A stretch of DNA of 64,000 bases from Melitaea cinxia (lineage: Eukaryota; Arthropoda; Insecta; Lepidoptera; Nymphalidae): positions 13,072,501-13,136,500 of the forward strand of contig NC_059399.1 in the NCBI RefSeq assembly GCF_905220565.1, read 5' to 3'. The notes beneath the pieces were generated by a model. The model searched no databases. It was not told where the DNA came from and saw only the letters and a program-made list of their open reading frames with translations. Below, piece by piece: positions 11,445 to 23,400 of the stretch. How positions within the stretch are numbered: the stretch's first letter is position 1; each line of letters opens with the position of its first letter. A program made the position numbers and the translations under genes.

Positions 11445-14400
11445 GTGAACTTGCTATCCGCTTTGACATTTAGACCAGTAATTATTGTTGTGAATTTATT
11501 ACTTTGTTCGTGCATTGGTACCGTATAGCTATTCTATATTAGCTTTAAACTCATAGATTCTGTTTCTAGACTTGCTTAGAACATTTACACTACACTTGTA
11601 GTATTTTATTATTTCTTTACTTTATGTTTCTCTTAAATCGTCACCATACCGTCGCTTCTCTAATCACTTAACCGTTGCGTTTTATTATGTTCGTCATCCT
11701 ATCATCGTCGTTTTCTTTCGTTGCATGTTTCTGTCACTGGCTCACCGACATGCGCTTGTGTATTGCATTCCCGCGTTAGATCGCCGTCGGGCGAGAACAG
11801 CGGCGCAATGTCGCCGACGTCGCTGGCCTCGCACCCGCCGGACGCGCTCGACGCGAACGCGAACGCGCCCGACGCGGACTACCCGCGCGCCGGCAGCCCC
11901 GCCTCGCACGACACGTACGGCTACAACGCCAACGACTCCGCCGCGCCCTACAACAACAACACGCTCAAGCTCGACAACGAGTCGCTCATGATGTCGCAGC
12001 ACATGGCCGACTCGAAGGACGAGTACATGCGCGACGAGCACTCGGGCTCGGTGTACGAGCAGGACCAGGGCGCGAACGCGGCCCGCGCGCCCGCCTCGCA
12101 TTATAAGGACAACTACGAGACCACCTTCGACCTAGAGGGTAACGTGGAGACGAAGAGCATCTGTAGTGCTAAGAGTGGGGGGTCGGGTCACGACAACAGG
12201 TAACGATTTTATTATATCTGTCCATGTGTGCGTACGCTCCCTTTTTAATGTTTTTCTTATTGTTCGTCACTAGACTTTAGATTTAGAAGTAGCAAAGTTA
12301 AAAATATCATATTTTTTACTTTTATACTTAATAAAATGATCTCGAATTTGACATGCCTCATTATAATAATTATTTTATTATTAACTTTTTAATACTTATT
12401 AACTTATAGACTCTTGTGTTTTATATCGCTTTAAAATTTGAAATCCCTCAGATTATTTAATGTAAATGGTCCCTGTCATACTTTAAAAGTCGGGATAATG
12501 TAAATTTCTAAGAAAGAAAGAATTATAAAAATCGGCTCTGTAGTGTGATCGCTTACCGACACCAAACGCCCGTGTGAGGAGTCCGCGTGTCGCGACGCTG
12601 TGTAGTGCGGGCAGTGTAGGTGCGCGTGTGCAGGAGCGGCGTGCTGGGCGCGCGCGGGCAGGAGCCCATCCTGCCGGCCGTGCTGGAGTTCCCGGAGGCG
12701 GGGCAGGCGCAGTTCCTGGCCGCCGTCGTCTCGCGCCTCGACCCGCACGCGCCCGCCTTCAAGCTGGCGCCCGTCTACACGCTCTACCTCTGCGCCAGGT
12801 ACGGACGGACTTGGACATGTGTCTATTTTCTACTTTTATCCGTGAATTGGCGCACGTGTACGTAACACAATATACAACAGATTGCACGTTAGGCCCACAG
12901 GAATACAAATATGAAAAACGCACTCGATTTCGTATAGTAATTTGGGTTATGGAAACAATCATAGAGGTCATCATAATTATATATTTTGAAAATATATTAT
13001 TGATAATTTTATCTAATGGTAAATTTTTATTTAAAAAAGAAGGTTGTCAATTGCATCAATTTAAAAGCGTTACATTTTCACTAAAACTTAAAAAAAAAAG
13101 TATTAAAGAAAACTAATCTAATTTAAATTATCATTCGATTTCAGATACCGCGCCTCGACTCACTACCGACCGGAACTGACGCCGACGGAGCGCGCTCACA
13201 AGCTCACGGCGTTCTTACACCACGTCGCTACTCTTATCCATGCCACCGTACAGGTAGAGTTCAACACATTTAATTATAAATTATATTAAAAAACAATGCT
13301 ACCCGTTAAATCGAAACTAAGATTCACCTCAATTTTACTCTTTAAAAGATAAAGTCATAATAAAACACTTAAAAATCTAAAGTTCTGTATAATCTTCGAA
13401 AGTTGTTTTGTAATTTTAACACTAAGCTTGTAATTCATTTTTGTTAATTAATACACAATTAATACTTGTGCAATTTCCTATAATAACAATTTGTATCAAA
13501 CAAAAAAAAAAAAATTACTCTCGTATTTAATATCAAATGGCTTTTTCTTCTAGGAACGGTGTACAGACTCAGCTGCACAGGCGTTTTGGATGGCGAACGC
13601 GAGCGAACTTCTACATTTTCTAAAATGTGATCGACACATATCATCATTTTCAACGCAGGCGCAAGATCTTCTACCGACGACCGTCCAAAACGCTTTTAGG
13701 TTAGAAACGATTGTGATATTTGTAACCTTAATACTCGTTTATTTTGTTCTTGACTGTTTTAGTATAATTATAATAATATATAATAATAAATATCTTATAA
13801 CATTATGACACGGTCATCAGTAACCATGTTAAGCAACTAAACGCTTGTGTTACAAGTAATAGCTGGCTGAACTATTAAAATTATTTTTTTTTTTTTTGAT
13901 AAATATACATAGAAATATTACATATATAAATACACATATCTCACCCAGACTCAGACGGGAATCGAACCCTCATCCCACGGAACAGAAAGCAGGGTTACTA
14001 CAAACTGCGCCAACGGGCTAGACAATATACTACATGTGTAACATTTGGTGCTATTCATTTCTTTTATGATTACATTTGTACAAGGTTATTAAACATTCTT
14101 TATTAATATATCTTTTTCGTATATAACACAAGGCCCACTTTCACCAAACTATCACTAGATCGAAACAGCAATTGGCAGGCACACAGCAGTTAGCAGACCC
14201 ACCACATCCTCTCAACATTACACACAAATCTAACTCAAACAATTTACAAAACGAGCACGCAAGTGCGCTTATAGAATGCAGTGCCAACATAAACACTTTT
14301 TTTCTCGTGGACTACGAGACGGGGCATTTATTTAGACCGATATAAGTTGTGAAGATGTTCACCAACCTAGATTTATACTGCATACTACCGTATATTTATT

Positions 14401-17400
14401 TAAAACAAATCCAAGATTTCTATTTAACTGCTTTTTTAAAGACGGCTGTATAGTGGTTTACTCCCCGTCGTATGATTGATAGTGTGAATTTACAGTCGGT
14501 TTTCACATTTCAGCAACCTGGTGTCGTGCTTCCAAGAGGAGTTGTCGCGCGCGCTGGCCGAGCTGACGGAGCCCAGCAGCGCGGACGCCACGGAGGCCAC
14601 GGCGCCCACGCTGCAGGCGCTGGCCGCCGCCATGGTGCTGCTGCGCCGCTGCCGCGTCAACGCCGCGCTCACCATCCAGCTCTTCTCGCATCTCTTCCAC
14701 TACATCAACGCGGTGTGCTTCAACAAGGTACCACGCCGCGGACACTGTGACTCGTGCCCGTTTCATTGACTAGTGCATATGATACAGTAGACTGAGTAGA
14801 TACTTTCTATGAATATATGAAAAGATGGTAAGTAATGTTAATTCTTAAAATAATAAGAATCATGACTATGAATTATAATAGAAATTAAATCCATAGAGAG
14901 ATCGTGTGCTATTAAATTTCTCTTTAAAATTAGCGCACCAAGCGTCAGATTTGAAGCCAAATAAAAATGTATTGTTCTTACTTAACTCTAATTACTCAAG
15001 CGCCTTTATTAAATACAATATCGTAAGTTTGATATATACAAAAATAGTATAAAGTTATTTCATCATTACAGCCTACACAGTCCATGGACATAGGCCTCCA
15101 CAAGTTTACGCCAAAAATAACGTGAACTCATGTGTTTTGCCCATAGTCACCACGCTGGGCAGGCGGGTTGGTGACCGCAGGGCTGGCTTTGTCGCACCGA
15201 AGACGCTGCTGCCCGTCTTCGGCCTGTGTATTTCAAAGCCAGCAGTTGGATGGTTATCCCACCACCGGTCGGCTTTTTAAGTTCCAAGGTGGTAACGGAA
15301 CTGTGTTATCCCTTAGTCGCCTCTTACGACACCCACGGGAAGAGAGGGGGTGGCTATATTCTTTAGTAGGTACCGTAGCCACACAGTACAAAGTTATTTA
15401 ATGAACTAAAATTGATCTTGGTTATAGTTGGTGACGGAGCCGGGGTCGGTGAGCGCGCGCTGGGGCAGCGCTCTGTCGGCGCGGCTGGCGCTGGTGGCCG
15501 CGTGGGCCGAGCGACAGGGCCTCGAGCTGGCCGCCGACTGCCACCTCGCCCGGACGCACCAAGCCGGTACGTGCTTCACGTTACTAATTTAAGGCCGATG
15601 TATTCGCAACGTGTTTTTACCCAGACTGAACGGGACATAAAGCTTGGGAAATATCGTTTCATAGGAAATGTTAACGAAAGAACAGACATAACGGATGCAC
15701 GGACGGGACGGAAACGTGAAACGAAAAGGGAGGAAAAAATACCGTCGGCAACGATGCTTAGCACGACCTGTCCCGCGTGTGAGCCGTCCCGTCCGTTATT
15801 CACGTTCACGTTCTAATACCGTCCTGTACACATTACATATGCAGCGGCCTTTAATTTTTTTTTTGTAATAAAAAAGATATGCCAATTAATCAATTTAGTC
15901 AATCAACTTGTATCTGATCTGGTTTATAGGGTTATAGTTCGCGTCATGTAAAAAGAACGCTGGCCTTGAAGCTGCGCAGAAGCGATTTATCGGTCTATTT
16001 GGTGGTACGGGTAGGGGGACGGGAGTGTTTATCAGGTGTCGCATGCTTGCCGGTGTGCTATTGGTTGACAGCGGTTGACAGTTCGATGTCGGCTCAAAAT
16101 ATTATCGTGAACAAAAGTTTTAAATTACAAAATTCTCCATTTATTTCACTAAAAAACACTTATCAATTTATCATTTTAAACACATAAAAACTATTAAGAT
16201 ACGAATATCGGGAGTACAGATAATTATTATTTTTGAATACGACATTTCAATAACTAAAAAATTTGTTATTGCTTTTGTTTAAAAAAAAATTGTGATTTTG
16301 TAAAGTGATAATTATTATACTTATTTAGTCCGAATTATTCGCACTTGTATTTCTAGTATTTTTTAATGTACCTGCCAATAACCATTATACGAAGCCGCGA
16401 GTGAAAGTCTAATTAAAAAATAAAACAGTAGTACTTGTGCGCGAGTATACCCATGCGCAAACGCACCTCCAGTTTCTTTCTGCGTTCTTTTTACATGACG
16501 CGAACTATACATAGAAATTAATTCTAGTGGAGAGCATTGAGTGTGAGGAGTTTTCTCTCTTATTGTCCGCAGCGCGGCTGATCTCGGGCACGTACCGCTC
16601 GGCGGAGGAGGTGTGCGGCGCGCTGGGCGCGTGCTTCAAGCTGAACTCCGTGCAGGTGCGCGCGCTGCTGGCGCCGCTGCTGCCGCCCGACCTCGTGGAC
16701 GCGGCCGCCGCGCACGCGCGCGCGCGCGCCGACGAGCTCTACCGCGCCGACGGCCGCGAGGTCGGTGTTACCTGCACGCTATATAAGAATATTTGAAATT
16801 TACTGAAACGTGATCACTTTAAAATACTTTAGTAATAAAACTATTTTTAAATTAATTATTATTATATTCGGTGTGACGTTGATGAAATATATTGAGATTA
16901 TAGATTAAACTTTCAGCTCTTTTTCGGTTAGTGTAAACTTAATTAGTAAATTTAGTAACTTTAGTTCCATCATCATCATCATCATTTCAGCCTGAAAAAT
17001 GGCGTGAACTCATGTATTTTGCCCATAGTCACCACGTTGGGCAGGCGGTTTGGTAACCTTAATTAACGAGTGCAAATTAGGATCAGTCTAGTTAATAACA
17101 GTGTATTTGCTTCGTGAACTTATCGCGGACAAAAAGTATTGTCATATGAAGGTTCGCCATTCACGACCAGAGTGTGATAGCATTTTAATCGATCGCTTAA
17201 GATGGCCTAAATCGTGGAGTGTGGTGCCAGATAACGCTGGAGGAGAGCGTGTGGCTGGGCGCGGCGCTGCTGATCCCGGGCGACGGGTTCAGCGCGGAGG
17301 TGGTGCGCGGCGTGCCGCCCGGGCTGGCGGAGTTCGTGGCGCCGCTGCAGCGCGGCGGGCTGTGCCGCCTGGCGCACCAGCCGCACGCGCTGGGCCTGTG

Positions 17401-20400
17401 GACCGTGTACATGCACGGCTACGGCGCGCCGCCCGCGCCCGCGCCGCCGCCCGCGCACGCGCGCCTGCACATCGTGCAGCTGCAGAAGAACTCCAACGGC
17501 ATGGGGCTCAGCATCGTCGCCGCCAAGGTCCGTATCGACGGCTCTCGCTATCGACCCGATTATACTTTTATACTATGAAACTGGTCTGTTAATTAATTGG
17601 AATGTGTATTAATAGAGGTAGGCCCCAACAAGATATAACCGACTCAAAATCTGGACCAGGCCCGAGTCCCTCTGGGGAATTAGCTCAACTTTACAGAAGA
17701 TCACAGCTAAGTAATAGTGCTCTCGAGTAGTGTTGTGTTTTTGTGGCGAGTGAGGTAGCAAGAGTCCTGAGGAGGGTCGGGGGTATGGTCGGCAACGCCC
17801 CTGCGATGCTTCTGGTGTCGCAGGCGTCAATATGCTACTTTAACCGCTAACCACCAGATGGAACTTCAACTTGTTTGTTCAATTAAACATTTTCATTTTC
17901 CCTATACTCTAAGTATTGACAATATAATTCATCGTAAACGTAACCCGTGCAGGGCGCCGGCCAGAGCAAGCTGGGCATCTACATAAAGTCGGTGGTGCCG
18001 GGCGGCGCGGCGGCGGCAGACGGGCGCCTGGCGGCCGGTGACCAGCTGCTCTCCGTCGACGGACACTCGCTCGTCGGCATCACGCAGGAGAAGGTCTCCC
18101 CACTATCCTAACTACTACTGCCCGAATATGTTGCACTAAAGGCCTGTTTCAAGGGTTGTGAATCTAAAAAATATCGACAAAATAATTTGCTGATTCTTAA
18201 AGTTAGTTTATATAAAACCAAATGAACTTAAATTTCGCCGTCTATCATATTACTCTATCGTATCATATTACCACTATAGTTTGAAATATGTATAATTAAA
18301 CATTTTTGAATATCATATCAAAAATTGACCGCTCCAGCGGGGTTCGATATGATATTCAAAAATGTTTAGAATTCCTAATGTGTTGGTAACACAAAAATAA
18401 AATCGTACATATTAAAAATAGCATGGTGTCGTCTCCTGTCAAAGATTTTCACAACTCACTATAGACGGCGCCACGGTTCGCTTAAACCGAAAATAAAAAT
18501 CATCATATCAAAAATTTCGATCTAGCGGTTACATCGTTCCATAGCTTAATTGGCTAGAGCGCCGGTCAGTCGGAGACGCGGGTTCGAACCCCGCTGGAGC
18601 GGTCAATTTTTGATATGATATTCAAAAATGTTTAGAATTCCTAATGTGTGGGTAACACTAAAATAAGATCGTACATATGTATAATTAAACTAACCAGTAA
18701 TTAAATTACAGGCTGCAGAGTATTTAGTACGAACAGGTCCCACCGTAACGCTCGAAGTGGCAAAACAAGGTGCGGTACTCCACGGATTGGCGACACTTTT
18801 ACACCAGCCAGCGTACAACCAGCGTCAAGGTAAATGATTAATAAAAAAAAAAATATTTTTCTTCATTATTTCAGAAGTTATGAGTATAATTGAAAAATAC
18901 AGTACTTCTAATATAAATGTGTATTTCACTGTTGCTTTGGTTCATTAGATGAAGAAGTGCAGTACGAAGACCGAGTGCGTCACAATTTCGGAAAGTTTAC
19001 GAATCCTCACCCAGCGTTCTTGAAACCGGCCTCTCCTCTCACAGAACTCGTTACCGCAGGCAAAATTCAAATATATCTATTTGTCAATTTATTTTGCGTC
19101 TTTTTTATTTTGGTGGTCTTGTCTTCTGAAGATTTATTATCTTATTTATTTTATTTGGGTTTTGTTTAATGTTTTAGTTGGTCGTTTCGAAATTATTTTA
19201 TGCTTCTTTACTATCAACTCGAATGTTTCTTGAATTCTGGTTTAAAAGTATCTTTAATTACAGGATGTGGTCGTCATAGCTATCGTAATATATTCAATAA
19301 ATCGAAGGAAGAATCTTCCGAATCCAGCACAGACGAAACGGAAGAGACAAATAGGGAGTGCCAACCGCACTATCACGGTTCTATCCCTAGGCTTATAATA
19401 AAGCTAGATCGCGAAAACAATCAATTACGAGAGGATATGTCTCCAGAAACGCCGGGTTGCCCGCAGGAATTGAAAGTGGGACCCGTACCCATGCACCAGA
19501 TTCCTATTTTTACATTTACGTTTGATGGGGCGGACGAGCAGACTAGCGATAATACGTTTCGAGACGCCTACGTCCCCGAGATACCTCCGTCGGTTCCCGC
19601 TCCACCGGCTAGCTACGACCAGTCCAGTGAGAGCGGCGAAGCGATCTGTCTGCCGCCTGAGATGCAGCCGATCGACACCCAGCTCACGCTGGACCTGCTC
19701 GCCCGGCGCGCCCGGCGCTGCACCGGCGTGGACGAGTGCGTGAGCGCCTGCGAGTGCTGCCGCACGCCGCAGCCCGAGGCGCAGCCCATACCCTTCATCG
19801 ACGAGCCCAACTCGGAGCCCGTCATATTTGAAAACGATTCTCTACGTAGCAAAGTGGCCACGCCCAAGATACGTAGAATCCTTCCCTCTCTCTCGTTAGA
19901 TCTAAGCGATGATAAAAAGCCGACTACGGTCGATGCCGTTTGTCAAACACAGAATTCACCTTTGGAGCCCGAAGCGAAGCTTCAAAAGATAGATTTTGGC
20001 AGAAGGAATGAAATGCGACAAAGTTTTAAGAGGGAAACGAAAAGTATTCAAAATATCCACAGTCGACTAAGAAAAACATTATTTTCGGTAACTAAATCGC
20101 TCTCCAGTAAATCTGACGATACTGAAGTTTCTCTATCCACTTCGGAATCTTTTGATGACGAATCCAAATATTTATCAGATTCTAAAAATTTCCCTCCTTT
20201 AGAAACAGACGTTAATCCGATGTTAAATACTGTCGATAAAAAGTCTTGGAAATCGCCGGACGAATATCGCCCCGCTTTCGGTCAAGTTAAAGCTCTAACT
20301 AAGCATTTTAACCAAATCAACCTCAAATATTGTGTCAAGAACTACAAACGTAGCTGGCAATCTAGTCCCAATCTTAGCACGGGAGGAGTACAGAAGAAAT

Positions 20401-23400
20401 CGTTCAAAATTAAGGACAATTTACCTGTTAGTACTAGTTTGGCAGATATTCAATACGAATGTGATAAATCCGATACCGACGAAGTTAAGACTGATAGAAT
20501 GTCCGAGGACGAAGTGAAAAGTATACTAATACAACTCGAAGACTGGTCCAAATTCGGATCTCGCGGTAGCGAAGACACGCTGGCGCAAGGAAACGAATTC
20601 GAATTGCCCAATTTACCTTCCGAAGATCACACAGAAAATAACGTTTCCACGGCGGAAAGTTTAATTTTTAACGAATTTATCGATAAAAAGCCAAGGAAGA
20701 TAACCCTGGAAAATGTAATTTTGAAATCGAGTCAGGCCGGCTGCGATAAAAAACGATCCCAGGGGATGGATAGTTTCGTAAGCGGAGGCTTGCACAAGTC
20801 AGACGAGTGCCTGCCGACGGGTCGACGCGGCGTCGGGCTCGCGGCCGGCGCCAGCTGCCCCGACGTGCGCCGCGCGCCCCCCACGTGTAAGCCGACTCAC
20901 ACACCGAGCATGAAATAGGTGTGTTACACACGCACGGCTTCCTGTACCCGTTTCGTTTCCGTTTATGATTTATCGTAGGAGCATGCGTACTTTTATGCGG
21001 ACGCTTAGACTATTTGTTATGCGGATCGTAAATTTTTCGATTTATCTTATCGGCGTTAATTTTGTTCTAGTTTATTCTTTTATTTGTAACGAGCACATAT
21101 GTTGTTGTATACATTTTACTTTTATTTTATTTTATTATACAGCACACCGATGTAATACGAGCACTTTACTACGGTCACTACGAAAGGTCATCACCGATAA
21201 CGTCAGCAACAGAAGTGATAACTTTTTGTTTTAAGCATGTCATAAAGGTGCCCCCTGTTGAGTGTACGCTTGGCGCAGGCGCGGCGGCGGGCGGGGCGGC
21301 AGGCGGGGCGGCGGGCGGGGCGGCGCGGCGCGCGTCGGAGCGCGACCTGCCGGCGCGGCTGGCGGCCGAGCCCGTGAAGCCCAGCAAGAGCACGCCGGCG
21401 CTGCACCACGCGCCCGCCGCGCCGGCCGCGCCGCACGCCTCGTGAGTCACTCGTTCCATGGCTATACTAATTATGCATCCAATACGCTACTAATTTTATT
21501 TCAGTTTTTTAATGAGGCAGGGCATAGCAGGAAATATTCTGCTCAAAATCTGAAACAGTCCGTCTGACGAAGTATCTCAATCTAAGTAAAAAAAAAGCTT
21601 TCGAGGAATTTTTAAAAATTCAAAAAACGTGTGTGCCTTAATGAGGTCAGTCTCTCCATTAAAATTTAACGATTATAATTTATGTAACAACACACAGCTT
21701 ACTAAAGAGTTTAAAATAATTACAGTAATGACGGTATATTTTATTTCCTCCTAAATGAAATCTTCAACGAAGCACTAGTATAATTAACAAACACTCGACG
21801 TTCCGGCAGCGGGGCGGGCGGCACGTGGGCGCACAAGTCGCGCAGCAGCCACAACCTGTCGGCGCAGGGCGACTCCTTCTACCAGAACCTGTCCTCCGTG
21901 CACGCGCAGCAGCCGCTGCAAGACAGGTCACTGGCGACATGCTCTGCTGTTACTTATATCCTACACTGCATTTCATCATTACAGCCTATACAGTCCACTG
22001 CTGGACATAGGCCTCCACAAGTTTACGTCAAAAATAACCTGAACTCATGTGTTTTGCCCATAGTCACCATGCTGGGCAGGCGGATTGGTGACCGCAGTAC
22101 TGGCTTTGTCGCACCAAAGACGCTGCTGCCCGTCTTCGGCTTGTGTATTTCAAAGCTAGCAGTTGGATGGTTATCCCGCCATCGGTCGGCTTCTTAAGTT
22201 CCAAGGTGGTTGTGGAACCTTGTTATCCCTTAGTCGCCTCTTACGACACCCACGGGAAGAGAGGGGGTGGCTAAATTCTTTAGTGCCGTAGCCACACAGC
22301 ACATGCACTGCATTTATTTACTATTAAAAGACATGTTTTTAAATTTATTTAACACGTACTTGTTACCGGTCGTTGAGTTAGCAGCTGCTGAAACTGCCTA
22401 AATGATAAAATTGTTAACCAGTTGTCGAAACTAGAGACAGTTAGCTTGCTGCTCATTAGTTATAGACCAAATTTTCTCAAAGTAAAGTTGTAACTATTAT
22501 TGTTAGATGGTCGTCCCTTCGTAGTTCGGGCAGTGGACGACCGCAGTCGGCACATTTTTCTGCAAATAATACGGATATATCTAACGACGCTGGAAGTATG
22601 CAACAAATCCAGGTACATTCGAACATTTTATGTTTTTACTGACATATTTTTTAACGACTACTTATTTAGAGATGAGATTAATGAAGCAATGTTTTTCTTT
22701 AGGCAAATTCTGCGAATGCAGCTAGTGTAAGAGCAGCTAAACTTGCTGAGATGTCAGAGGAAGTGACGAGACGTCAACAACAACAGCAACAGTACCAACA
22801 GCATCAATTACAACAGCAACAGCTACAACACTTGCAGCAACAGCAAATGCAGGCTCAACAAAAGACGAATGCATCGCATCATCTAATGAGCCCGCAGTCG
22901 AACCAAGCTCCGATGCACGTGCATGCGAGCCCACAGATAAATCATGGACCGACGCATGTACACGCTAGTCCGCAACTTAACCAGGGTTCGATGCATTCAC
23001 AGATAAGCTCGCAACCGAATCAGGCCCCAATGCATGTGCATGCGAGTCCTCAAATGAACCACGGTTCGATGCATGTACACACAAACCAGCAACCGAATCA
23101 GGGCCCTATGCACATGCATCCAAACTCGCAGCCGAACCAAGGTGCTATGCACGTACATACGAACTCGCATTACGGGCCGCCGCACCATTCCCCGCAAATG
23201 CCGCATGGAATGCATCTAAACATGCACACGCAATACGTGCATTCGCAAAATCAGGCACAGGCGAATAATCAGGTGTATCAGAATCAAAACGCGCAGTCCC
23301 AAAGGTACATTATTAAAATTGACTAAATAAGTAATTTTGAAGAACTATTCATGTTTTTATACGTATAGTAACTGTGATATTAATAATATTTTACAGATAT

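Noticed and set aside
11742..12101. Long minus-strand Arg/Val-rich frame over canoe exon 4
   Set aside because: Antisense shadow of a GC-rich coding exon; low-complexity translation and no splice logic. The same applies to minus-strand frames over exons at 14.5, 17.2, 21.2 and 25.8 kb.
20887..20918. Short canoe isoform ending at TAG 20916-20918, like the short form of afadin
   Set aside because: Possible if the exon 15 donor is skipped, but I see no AATAAA in the following 360 bp, and the GTAAGC donor is strong and phase-correct. No sequence evidence favours the short form.
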